A stretch of DNA of 28,463 nt from an uncultured Collinsella sp. (GTDB lineage Bacteria > Actinomycetota > Coriobacteriia > Coriobacteriales > Coriobacteriaceae): the NCBI GenBank assembly GCA_902470695.1, contig CABRHH010000032.1, positions 1 to 28,463 on the forward strand. The letters are read 5' to 3'. A program made the position numbers and the translations under genes. The notes beneath the pieces were generated by a model that had not been told where the DNA came from, did no database searches, and saw nothing but the letters and a program-made list of their open reading frames with translations. This document shows positions 8,873-15,318 of this stretch, one piece after another (positions within the stretch are counted from its first letter, which is position 1; every line of letters begins with the position of its first letter).

Positions 8873-8894
8873 AAAGTTACCTACTTTTAACTTT
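8873..8894. promoter_or_regulatory. Perfect inverted repeat, operator candidate
   Basis: AAAGTTA (8873-8879) and TAACTTT (8888-8894) form a perfect 7-bp inverted repeat with an 8-bp spacer, in a rare AT-rich patch of GC-rich DNA. It lies 70 bp upstream of the gene at 8964, and a -10-like GATACT occurs at 8921. It looks like a dimeric regulator site; which regulator is unknown. Confidence 0.5.
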
Positions 8895-8963
8895 TGAACG
8901 CGCCGCCCCTTCGCCTGAGCGATACTAGCCATCGACGCTCACACGACGGTAAAGGAGCATCCG

Positions 8964-9650
8964 ATGAGCTACGCAGATTGGCGCAACAAAACCTCGACGT
9001 TCAAGACGATCGATGTCCGCAATATCCAAAGCAACTTCTTCCCCGGTCTGAAAAAGCAGGCGGAGGCGATCAAGGTCGGATCGGGCTTCAAGGTCATCCA
9101 GAGCTTCGACCCCATCCCCCTTTACGAGGTCATGGAAGGCCTGGGCTTCGAGCACCATACGGAGAAGGTCGCCCCCAACGAGTTCCACGCATACTTCTAC
9201 CGCATGGCCGTCCAGCAGGCGGACGAGGACATCCCCATGCGTCCCGCGGCACTGACCAACATGCCGCTCATCGACGAGGAGCTGGGACAGATCGCCGTGA
9301 GCTTCTGGAACCTCACTTGGAACGAAGAGAAGCGCCATCTTCCCTACGAAACGCGCCTGCTGCTTTCGCTCACGAATGCCGTGGGGGCAGGCCGCATGCG
9401 CCAAGCCACACGCGAGCTTGTCAAAGCGTACATCCACGGAGTAGAAAGCGCAGTATTCGACGATGTGTTCGAGCTGCTCGCGTGGAACCAAGGTGTCGGC
9501 TTCTTCAGCTCTGAGATCGGGCCTTCCACGCTTTTTCAGGCCTACAAAGCCATCAAGCGGCTGGAGCGGCGCGGCAAGCCGCGGCCCGAAATCTGCGCGA
9601 TGCTCACGCGCACCTACGGCGAGAAGAACCCCAATGTGAAGGTCGTGTAG
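8964..9650 (+). CDS. DUF2249 plus AhpD/CMD-like helical domain protein
   Basis: A 228-residue cytoplasmic protein. Residues about 14-80 (IDVRNIQSNFFPGLKKQAEA, then GSGFKVIQSFDPIPLYEVME) match the DUF2249/SirA-like pattern of small sulfur-carrier-fold domains. Residues about 105-205 (RLLLSLTNAVGAGRMRQATRELVKAYIHG... and following helices) resemble the carboxymuconolactone decarboxylase/AhpD fold but lack the CxxC redox pair, so peroxidase-type activity is not expected. The function is unknown; a role in sulfur, metal or nitrosative stress chemistry is only suggested by the domain company these families keep. AAAGGAG lies six bases before the ATG. It is the only plus-strand gene between the ECF fusion and rplQ, and so splits a usually continuous rplQ-ecf-truA arrangement. 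The DNA after its stop continues in the same frame. Confidence 0.7.
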   Translation: MSYADWRNKTSTFKTIDVRNIQSNFFPGLKKQAEAIKVGSGFKVIQSFDPIPLYEVMEGLGFEHHTEKVAPNEFHAYFYRMAVQQADEDIPMRPAALTNMPLIDEELGQIAVSFWNLTWNEEKRHLPYETRLLLSLTNAVGAGRMRQATRELVKAYIHGVESAVFDDVFELLAWNQGVGFFSSEIGPSTLFQAYKAIKRLERRGKPRPEICAMLTRTYGEKNPNVKVV

Positions 9651-9863
9651 ACAAGCACGGCAGCCCATACCACCACCAAGCTCGCGTACGCGCTCGCCGA
9701 GCGGCCCTGGCTTGCGCGGGAGCTTTCGCGCATCGACAGCCGTTTCAAGATGCTTCAGACCCCTGCGGGTGCCCTCATGCAGAAAACGGTCGCGGTCGCA
9801 GATGTGAGCGGTCGAATCGGCATCCCGGCAGATGCGCTCATCGGCAAGCTCGAAGGGCTGTAG
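9651..9863 (+). pseudogene. DUF1858-like segment in frame after a TAG stop, no start codon
   Basis: Directly after the TAG at 9648-9650 the same frame stays open for 70 codons to a TAG at 9861. The translation (KLAYALAERPWLARELSRID, then RFKMLQTPAGALM, then ISOLEUCINE-rich GRIGIPADALIGKLEGL) fits the DUF1858 pattern of a small helical domain, with the RFKML core and the terminal ALIGKL. No ATG, GTG, TTG or CTG occurs in frame before the ATG at codon 34, which lies inside the domain. It is therefore a former C-terminal domain or neighbouring gene disabled by a nonsense change, or it is made by stop readthrough. DUF1858 and DUF2249 domains are known to co-occur. Confidence 0.55.
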
Positions 9864-9922
9864 GCCGATACGCGCATCGAGTGAGCCGTCCTGCATGAAC
9901 CTTGTCACCGCTCGATAGCAAA

Positions 9923-9952
9923 AGAGGGACGCGCAACCACACGCGTCCCTCT
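9923..9952 (-). terminator. Terminator of the rpoA-rplQ operon
   Basis: A perfect 11-bp stem, AGAGGGACGCG (9923-9933) with CGCGTCCCTCT (9942-9952) and an 8-bp loop. On the minus strand it is followed by TTTGC, giving a four-T tract with the stem end. It lies 34 bp beyond the rplQ stop. Confidence 0.75.
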
Positions 9953-9985
9953 CACACATCAGCCTATCGGCGAGTGCCCGGCAGG

Positions 9986-10510
9986 CTACTCAGCAGCCTG
10001 CTCCTCGGCAGCAGCCTCGGTCTCGGTAGCCTCGACCTCAGCGGCCTCCTCGGCCTCGGGAGCCTGCTCGGCGGCAGCCTCCTCCTTCACGGCCTTCACC
10101 GCAGCGGGCTTGGACGCCGGCGCAGCCTTCTTGGCCTTGGGGGTGCAGGGCTCGGTCACGAGCTCGATGATGACCATCTCGGCAGCATCGCCCTTGCGGG
10201 GGCCGAGCTTCATGATGCGGGTATAACCGCCGTTGCGGTCGGCCCACATACCCTGAGCGGCCTTGTCGAAGATCTCGGCCACGAGGCGCTTATCGCCGAG
10301 CTTGGCGATAGCCAGACGGCGGGAGTGCAGGTCGCCCTTCTTGGCCCAGGTGATGATGGGCTCGGCGTAGCCGCGCAGCGCCTTGGCACGCGTGATGGTG
10401 GTCTTGATGCGATCGTTCTCGAAGAGCGCCTTGGCAAGGCTCTTCTTCATGGCCTTGGTGTGGCTGGCATCGGTGCCGAGCTTCAGGCCTTTCTTCTTGT
10501 TGTGACGCAT
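9986..10510 (-). CDS. rplQ: 50S ribosomal protein L17
   Basis: A 174-residue protein opening MRHNKKKGLKLGTDASHTKAM, the diagnostic L17 N-terminus, with the TTITRAKALRGYAEPIITWAK and GGYTRIMKLGPRKGDAAEM blocks. L17 sits near the peptide exit tunnel of the large subunit. The core ends near residue 122; the remaining 50 residues are an Ala/Glu/Lys-rich low-complexity tail, longer than in E. coli L17 and common in actinobacterial homologues. The start ATG at 10510 has GAGGAG about 11 bases upstream. It is the last gene of the alpha operon, 30 bp after rpoA. Confidence 0.97.
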   Translation of the reverse strand: MRHNKKKGLKLGTDASHTKAMKKSLAKALFENDRIKTTITRAKALRGYAEPIITWAKKGDLHSRRLAIAKLGDKRLVAEIFDKAAQGMWADRNGGYTRIMKLGPRKGDAAEMVIIELVTEPCTPKAKKAAPASKPAAVKAVKEEAAAEQAPEAEEAAEVEATETEAAAEEQAAE

Positions 10511-10540
10511 GGTTACGGATTCTCCTCTAAAACAGGGCGC

Positions 10541-11482
10541 TTAAGCCTTGAGGCCCAGGCCCATCGACTCAAGCTTGTCCTTGACTTCCTCGATCGACTT
10601 CACGCCGAAGTTGCGGATGTTCAGCAGGTCGTTCTCGGAGAACTCGACGAGCTGACGCACGGAGTGAATGCTGGCGCGCTTCAGGCAGTTGTAGGAGCGA
10701 ACCGAGAGGTCCAGATCCTCGATCTGCTTGTCGAGCTCAGCGTTGTCGTTCGAGACCTCAGGCGCGAAGATGGAGATCTCCTCTTCGGCCTCGGGCTCAT
10801 CGGCAAGGTTCATGAACGCGGCCATGTGCTGGTTGATGATGTTAGCGGCCTGAACCACCGCATCACGCGGGGCCACGGCGCCGTTCGTCTCGATCTCGAG
10901 CACCAGGCGATCGTAGTCGGTGTGCTGACCCACGCGGCAGGCCTCGACGAGCTTGGCGCAGCGCTTCACGGGCGAGAACAGCGAGTCGACATGAATGATC
11001 CCGATGGGGTCGTTGTCGCGCTTGTTCTGCTCGTAGGACACGTACCCGCGACCGTAGCCGATGCGCATGCTCATGGTAAGGTGGCCGCCCTCGGTCAGGG
11101 TAGCGATGTGCTGCTTGGGGTTCACGAGCTCGAACTCGGAGGGGATGAAGAAGTCCTCACCCGTCACCGTGCAGGGACCGTCAACCGAGATGGTGGCGGT
11201 GCCCTCGCCGGTGGTACCGAGCGAGCGGAACACCAGCCCCTTCACATTCAGGACGATATCGGTAACGTCCTCGACCATGTTGGGGATGGTGGTGAACTCG
11301 TGCTGGGCGCCATCGATCTGGATGGCCTCGACGGCTGCACCCTCGAGCGAGGACAGCAACACGCGGCGCAGGGAGTTACCCAGCGTGTCACCGTACCCAC
11401 GCTCCAGGGGCTCGACGGAGACGCGGGCAGCGGTGCTGCTGATCTCCTCGACCTGAACCTGGGGCCTGATGAATTCTGACAT
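10541..11482 (-). CDS. rpoA: DNA-directed RNA polymerase subunit alpha
   Basis: A 313-residue protein, the usual alpha length. The N-terminal assembly domain (about 1-230) has GYGDTLGNSLRRVLLSSLEGAAV and the GYGRGYV loop. The acidic linker EPEAEEEISIFAPEV leads to the C-terminal domain (about 245-313) with LDLSVRSYNCLKRASIHSV. There the Arg and Asn of VRSxNCLK are the conserved residues that contact UP-element DNA, and the domain ends with the helix-hairpin-helix NFGVKSIEEVKDKL. GGAGG lies seven bases before the ATG. It sits between rpsD and rplQ in the normal order. Confidence 0.97.
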   Translation of the reverse strand: MSEFIRPQVQVEEISSTAARVSVEPLERGYGDTLGNSLRRVLLSSLEGAAVEAIQIDGAQHEFTTIPNMVEDVTDIVLNVKGLVFRSLGTTGEGTATISVDGPCTVTGEDFFIPSEFELVNPKQHIATLTEGGHLTMSMRIGYGRGYVSYEQNKRDNDPIGIIHVDSLFSPVKRCAKLVEACRVGQHTDYDRLVLEIETNGAVAPRDAVVQAANIINQHMAAFMNLADEPEAEEEISIFAPEVSNDNAELDKQIEDLDLSVRSYNCLKRASIHSVRQLVEFSENDLLNIRNFGVKSIEEVKDKLESMGLGLKA

Positions 11483-11511
11483 GTATAACCTCCAGCGTAG
11501 CGCGCGAACGA

Positions 11512-12108
11512 TTACCTCGAGTAGAGCTCGACGATGAGTTGCTCGTTGATCTCGCCGCTGATCTGGTCACGGCTGGGCAGCGAAATGACGTTGCCCGACA
11601 GCTTCTCGATGTTGACCTCGAGCCAGCCGGGAACCTCGAAGCGCTCGGAGGAGATGAGGGCCTCCTTGATAGGGAGCAGATCGCGGAACTTCTCGCCCAC
11701 GGCCACGACGTCGCCGGGCTTCACGAGGTAGGACGGGATGTCGACGCGCTTGCCGTTCACCGTGAAGTGACCGTGACGCACGGACTGACGAGCCTCTTTG
11801 CGCGTACGGGCGAAGCCGAGGCGGAAGACCACGTTGTCGAGACGGGTCTCGAGGGTGACGAGCAGGTTCTCACCGGTGACGCCATCCATGCGCAGGGCGC
11901 GCTCGTAGTAACGGCGGAACTGCTTCTCGAGCACGCCGTAGATGAACTTAACCTTCTGCTTCTCGCGCAGCTGCATGCCGTACTCGGATTCCTTGCGACG
12001 GCGACGGGGCTGGCGGATAGATTCCTTCTTGCTGCTGTAGCCCAGCTCAACGGGATCGATCCCGAGCTGACGGCAGCGCTTAAGAACAGGAGTCCTGTCG
12101 ATTGCCAT
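11512..12108 (-). CDS. rpsD: 30S ribosomal protein S4
   Basis: A 198-residue primary-binding 16S rRNA protein of the small subunit. The N-terminus MAIDRTPVLKRCRQLGI retains only one cysteine, so this is the zinc-free (C-minus) form. The S4 RNA-binding domain spans about residues 88-150 (LDNVVFRLGFARTRKEARQS, HGHFTVNGKRVDIPSYLVKPGD) and the terminus LIVELYSR is typical. In many bacteria S4 also represses its own operon; no leader structure is assigned here. It lies in the standard order rpsK-rpsD-rpoA. Confidence 0.97.
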   Translation of the reverse strand: MAIDRTPVLKRCRQLGIDPVELGYSSKKESIRQPRRRRKESEYGMQLREKQKVKFIYGVLEKQFRRYYERALRMDGVTGENLLVTLETRLDNVVFRLGFARTRKEARQSVRHGHFTVNGKRVDIPSYLVKPGDVVAVGEKFRDLLPIKEALISSERFEVPGWLEVNIEKLSGNVISLPSRDQISGEINEQLIVELYSR

Positions 12109-12128
12109 AGTTAATCGATCCTTTCAAG

Positions 12129-12536
12129 TTACACGCGGCGACGCTTCTTGGGGCGGCAGCCGTTGTGCGGGATGGGGGTCTTGTCCTGGATGCTGGAAAC
12201 CTCAAGACCGGCGGCCTGGAGGGAGCGGATCGCGGTCTCGCGACCGGAGCCGGGGCCCTTCACGAAGACGGCGACCTTGTGCATGCCGTGCTCCATAGCG
12301 GCCTTGGCGCAAGCCTCGGCAGCCATCTGAGCGGCGAACGGCGTCGACTTACGGGAGCCCTTGAAGCCCACGGTACCAGCCGACTTCCAGGCAATGACGT
12401 TGCCCGCAGGATCGGTGATCGAAACGATCGTGTTGTTGAACGTAGAACGGATGTGAGCCTGGCCCACGGAGATGTTCTTACGGTCGGCGCGCTTGATGCG
12501 GGTAGCGGCGCCACGCTTGTTCTTAGCAGTAGCCAT
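12129..12536 (-). CDS. rpsK: 30S ribosomal protein S11
   Basis: A 135-residue small-subunit platform protein. It shows GQAHIRSTFNNTIVSITDPAGN, the GFKGSRKSTPFAAQMAAE block, the FVKGPGSGRETAIRSLQAAG loop, and the characteristic end TPIPHNGCRPKKRRRV. The start ATG at 12536 gives MATAKNKRG. It lies 16 bp downstream of rpsM and 20 bp upstream of rpsD. Confidence 0.97.
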   Translation of the reverse strand: MATAKNKRGAATRIKRADRKNISVGQAHIRSTFNNTIVSITDPAGNVIAWKSAGTVGFKGSRKSTPFAAQMAAEACAKAAMEHGMHKVAVFVKGPGSGRETAIRSLQAAGLEVSSIQDKTPIPHNGCRPKKRRRV

Positions 12537-12552
12537 GTTGCGTCAGTCTCCC

Positions 12553-12927
12553 TTATTTCTTCTTCTTGGCACCGATCTGACGCTTCGGACCCTTGCGGGT
12601 GCGAGCGTTGGTGTGGGTGCGCTGGCCGCGGACAGGGAGGCCCTTGCGGTGACGGAGGCCGCGGTTGCAGCCGATGTCCATCAGACGCTTGATGTTCTGA
12701 GCGCGATCGCGACGGAGGTCACCCTCGGTCATGATCGCGTTCGTGTCGATGTACTCACGGATGGCCGCGATCTCGTCCTCGGTGAGGTCTTTGATGCGGG
12801 TACCGTCAGCAATGTTGCACGCAGCGCAAATCTTCGCTGCGGTGGTGCGGCCGATGCCGTAGATGTAGGTCAGACCAATCTCCGCACGCTTCTCGTTCGG
12901 AAGGTCGACACCATTGATACGGGCCAA
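12553..12927 (-). CDS. rpsM: 30S ribosomal protein S13
   Basis: A 124-residue head protein of the small subunit that bridges to the large subunit and contacts P-site tRNA with its tail. ARINGVDLPNEKRAEIGLTY and GIGRTTAAKIC form the helix-two-turn-helix region; RGLRHRKGLPVRGQRTHTNA and the basic tail GPKRQIGAKKKK complete it. The start codon is TTG at 12927 (TTG GCC CGT), with GGAG seven bases upstream; no in-frame ATG would preserve the conserved N-terminus. It follows rpmJ by 15 bp. Confidence 0.96.
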   Translation of the reverse strand: MARINGVDLPNEKRAEIGLTYIYGIGRTTAAKICAACNIADGTRIKDLTEDEIAAIREYIDTNAIMTEGDLRRDRAQNIKRLMDIGCNRGLRHRKGLPVRGQRTHTNARTRKGPKRQIGAKKKK

Positions 12928-12942
12928 CGTAGGTCTCCTCTC

Positions 12943-13056
12943 TTAGCCCTGGCGCTGCTTGTGGCGGGGGTTCTCGCAGATGACGAGGACCTTGCCATGG
13001 CGCCGGATGATCTTGCACTTATCGCACATCTTCTTGACCGAAGGACGTACCTTCAT
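12943..13056 (-). CDS. rpmJ: 50S ribosomal protein L36 (zinc-binding form)
   Basis: A 37-codon gene between infA and rpsM. The translation begins MKVRPSVKKMCDKCKIIRRH and ends ENPRHKQRQG. It carries the Cys-x2-Cys, a later Cys and a His that bind zinc in the C-plus form of L36. Length and position are exactly as expected. GAGGAA lies upstream of the ATG at 13056. If the cell has a second, zinc-free L36 it is not in this window. Confidence 0.96.
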   Translation of the reverse strand: MKVRPSVKKMCDKCKIIRRHGKVLVICENPRHKQRQG

Positions 13057-13202
13057 CGTTCTTCCTCTCGGTAGTGCTCAAACTACAAATGGAATGTTAT
13101 CTACTCGCCCAGCCGCAGGCGTGAAAGACAAAATGGCTGGAGAACGCACCGAGGCAGGCTGAGCAACCCGGCCTTGGGACACGCGTTCAGGCAGCGATGC
13201 CG

Positions 13203-13427
13203 CTATTTGTAGCGATAGGTGATGCGACCGCGCGTGAGGTCATAGGGGGAAAGCTCCACCACGACCTTGTCGCCCGGCAGAATGCGGATGTAGTTCATGC
13301 GGATCTTGCCCGAGATGGAACACAGAACCGAATGACCGTTCTCAAGCTCAACGCGGAACATAGCGTTTGGCAGCGGCTCGGTGACCGTGCCCTCGAGCTC
13401 GATAGCATCTTCTTTCTTCACGAGCAA
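13203..13427 (-). CDS. infA: Translation initiation factor IF-1
   Basis: A 74-residue OB-fold protein that binds the ribosomal A site during initiation. The sequence KKEDAIELEGTVTEPLPNAM, FRVELENGHSVLCSISGKIR and MNYIRILPGDKVVVELSPYD is the complete family pattern, ending ITYRYK. The start is not ATG: TTG at 13427 (MLVKKEDA) or GTG at 13421 (MKKEDA) are the options. An ATG at 13431 is in another frame. GAGAGAAAG is the only SD-like sequence and favours TTG by spacing. It leads the infA-rpmJ-rpsM-rpsK-rpsD-rpoA-rplQ run, separated from map by 462 bp of repeats. The 146-bp gap to rpmJ holds no clear feature. Confidence 0.95.
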   Translation of the reverse strand: MLVKKEDAIELEGTVTEPLPNAMFRVELENGHSVLCSISGKIRMNYIRILPGDKVVVELSPYDLTRGRITYRYK

Positions 13428-13460
13428 TCATCTTTCTCTCAAAAACGACAGCAGCCTTGC

Positions 13461-13466
13461 ATGATA
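13461..13466 (-). promoter_or_regulatory. -10 element candidate for infA
   Basis: On the minus strand TATCAT (five of six matches to TATAAT) lies 33 bases upstream of the TTG start of infA. The matching -35 position falls inside the hairpin at 13479-13507 and is poor. A promoter is expected here because a terminator-like hairpin and repeats cut infA off from map. Confidence 0.4.
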
Positions 13467-13478
13467 CCTCATGCGAAA

Positions 13479-13507
13479 GGAGCGATTGGGTATTACTCAA
13501 TCGCTCC
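13479..13507 (-). terminator. Hairpin, probable terminator downstream of the secY-adk-map operon
   Basis: A perfect 10-bp stem, GGAGCGATTG (13479-13488) with CAATCGCTCC (13498-13507), and a 9-bp loop. On the minus strand it is followed by TTTCG; on the plus strand by ATAAAATTTTTG. The T-tract is short, and attenuation before infA is an alternative. Confidence 0.5.
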
Positions 13508-13524
13508 ATAAAATTTTTGCGCAA

Positions 13525-13882
13525 TTTGGGGACGGGTTCATTTCGTTCCCCCGCGCACTTTGGGGACGGGGTCGATTCGTACAGCCGTACATGTCGTGCA
13601 AGCCCAATCCCCCGTCAGCGGACAGAGCCGCTTCGCTTCTCAGATCTGCTCGGCAGGGCATCTCAATCACTTTGGAGATGCAGCCGCATCGCATGAAGGC
13701 CCAGCCAACCAAACGGCATGCCTTCAAAAACGAAACGACCCCGTCCCCAAACTGCAGGGCATCTCAATCACTTTGGAGATGCAGCCGCATCGCGTGAAGA
13801 CCCAGCCAGCCAAACGGCACGCCTTCAAAAACGAAACGACCCCGTCCCCAAACTGAAAAAACGAAACGACCCCGTCCCCAAA
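13525..13882. repeat. Five copies of a GGGGACGGGGTCGTTTCG-type repeat
   Basis: Two copies read on the plus strand (13525-13547 and 13559-13580, both starting TTTGGGGACGGG) and three on the minus strand (13729-13751, 13830-13852, 13860-13882, seen as CGACCCCGTCCCCAAA on plus). The last two are 30 bp apart. The same core recurs at 20368-20520. The opposing orientations and intergenic position resemble REP-type dispersed repeats, which in some bacteria are mobilised by RAYT transposases; no such transposase is in the window. Each copy holds two G4 runs. Confidence 0.8.
13653..13854. repeat. 101-bp tandem duplication
   Basis: Unit 1 (13653-13753) and unit 2 (13754-13854) abut exactly, both starting GCAGGGCATCTCAATCAC and ending CCCCAAACT, with only a few substitutions. 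Each unit contains a GCATCTC/GAGATGC inverted repeat and ends with one minus-strand copy of the GGGGACGGGG repeat. No coding function is apparent. Confidence 0.85.
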
Positions 13883-13889
13883 CTGCAGG

Positions 13890-14678
13890 TTACATGACCC
13901 CGCCGGGCATGGAGCACCACGGGCCCTGGGAATCCTGCGTGAGAATCACCGGGCCGTCGTTGGTGATGGCGATGGTGTTCTCGTAGTGAGCCGCAGGCAG
14001 GCCGTCGTCGGTCGAGACGAGCCAGTTGTCCGGACCCACGTGCACATGGTGCGTACCCTGGGTGATCATGGGCTCGATCGCGATGACCATGCCGGCCTGC
14101 AGGCGCACGCCGCGGCCCTTCTTCCCGTAGTTGGGAACGTTGGGGTCCTCGTGCATCACATGGCCCACGCCGTGACCCACGTAATCGCGCAGCACGCCAT
14201 ACCCGTGGCTCTCGGCGAGGGCCTGCACCGCGTGACCGATGTCGCCCACGTGGTTGCCGGGCACCGCCTGCGCGATGCCGGCCTTCAGGCAGTCGAGCGT
14301 GACCTCGCACAGCGCCTTGGCCTCGGGCGAAGGGGTGCCCACGAAAAACGTCCAGGCGTTATCCCCTACCCAACCGTCCACGATCGCGCCGGTGTCAATC
14401 GAGATGATGTCACCGTCGCGCAGGATGATATCGGGGTTCGGGATACCGTGGACCACCGCGTCGTTCAGGGAGGCGCAGATGCTGCCCGGAAAACCGCCGT
14501 AGCCTTTGAAGGCGGGAATACCGCCGTGCATACGGATGATCTGCTCGGCGAGCTGATCGAGCTCGAAGGTGGACACGCCGGGGCGCACCATGGCCCCCAC
14601 GTGCCGGAGCGCCATCTTGGACAGCGCTCCGGCCTTCTTCATCTGCTCGATCTCGGCTGCAGTCTTGATCTTGATCAT
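13890..14678 (-). CDS. map: Methionine aminopeptidase type I
   Basis: A 262-residue enzyme removing the initiator methionine from nascent proteins. The five metal ligands are visible: Asp95 (SIDTGAIVDG), Asp106 (GDNAWTF), His169 (GHGVGHVMHEDP), Glu202 (IAIEPM) and Glu233 (HYENTIAI). His77 in VVHGIP is the conserved substrate-contact residue. The short N-terminus without a zinc finger indicates the type Ia form. The ATG overlaps the adk stop (ATGA), so translation is probably coupled. After residue ~245 the tail TQDSQGPWCSMPGGVM is slightly longer than in E. coli. Confidence 0.96.
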   Translation of the reverse strand: MIKIKTAAEIEQMKKAGALSKMALRHVGAMVRPGVSTFELDQLAEQIIRMHGGIPAFKGYGGFPGSICASLNDAVVHGIPNPDIILRDGDIISIDTGAIVDGWVGDNAWTFFVGTPSPEAKALCEVTLDCLKAGIAQAVPGNHVGDIGHAVQALAESHGYGVLRDYVGHGVGHVMHEDPNVPNYGKKGRGVRLQAGMVIAIEPMITQGTHHVHVGPDNWLVSTDDGLPAAHYENTIAITNDGPVILTQDSQGPWCSMPGGVM

Positions 14679-15301
14679 AGACCGAGCGCTTCCTTCACCT
14701 CAGCGTAGACGGTGTCCACCGGACGGTCGCCGTCGACAACCTTCAGAATGCCCTGGCCGCGATAGTACTCCACCAGCGGGCTGGTGTTCTTCTCGTACAC
14801 GTCCAGACGGTTCGCGATGGTCTCGGGCTTGTCGTCGTCGCGCTGGTACATCTCACCGGAGCACTTGGGGCAGGACTCGGTATCGGGACCAGCGGTGTAG
14901 CCGCAGTCGCGGCAGGTGCGACGGGAGGACAGGCGCTCGATGATGACCTGGGCCGGAACGTCGACCAGCAGCGCGCCGTCCAGCTCGCGGCCGAGCGTGG
15001 AGAGCTCGGTGTCCAGGGTGACCGCCTGCATGGTGTTGCGCGGGAAGCCGTCCAGGATGAAGCCCTTCTTGGCGTCATCGGCGGCCAGGCGCTCCTTCAC
15101 CAGGTCGATCACGAGCTGGTCGGGCACGAGCTCGCCGGCATCCATGTACTTCTTGGCCGCAACACCCAGCTCGGACTGAGCCTTGACCGCAGCGCGCAGC
15201 AGATCGCCGGTGGAGATGTGGGCCACGCCGTACTCGGCCACCAGGCGATGCGCCTGCGTTCCCTTACCGGCGCCGGGGGCTCCCAACAATACGATGTTCA
15301 T
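14675..15301 (-). CDS. adk: Adenylate kinase (zinc LID type)
   Basis: A 208-residue enzyme interconverting ATP + AMP and 2 ADP. It has the P-loop GAPGAGKGTQ near residue 7, the AMP-binding HISTGDLLRAAV, GFILDGFPRN, and a long-type LID with a four-cysteine zinc site (CRDCGY ... CPKC). The preferred start is ATG at 15301, with GGAG six bases upstream; an in-frame TTG lies one codon before. It sits between secY (17 bp gap) and map (4-bp overlap), the standard bacterial order. Confidence 0.96.
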   Translation of the reverse strand: MNIVLLGAPGAGKGTQAHRLVAEYGVAHISTGDLLRAAVKAQSELGVAAKKYMDAGELVPDQLVIDLVKERLAADDAKKGFILDGFPRNTMQAVTLDTELSTLGRELDGALLVDVPAQVIIERLSSRRTCRDCGYTAGPDTESCPKCSGEMYQRDDDKPETIANRLDVYEKNTSPLVEYYRGQGILKVVDGDRPVDTVYAEVKEALGL

Positions 15302-15318
15302 CAAGCTCTCCTTTCAAT

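Noticed and set aside
9902..11479. 525-codon plus-strand open frame opposite rplQ and rpoA
   Set aside because: Antisense to two essential genes with full family signatures; leucine-rich artefact.
13525..13882. IS200/RAYT transposase remnant or coding repeat peptides
   Set aside because: Repeat cores read through in all frames but none encodes a recognisable transposase motif.
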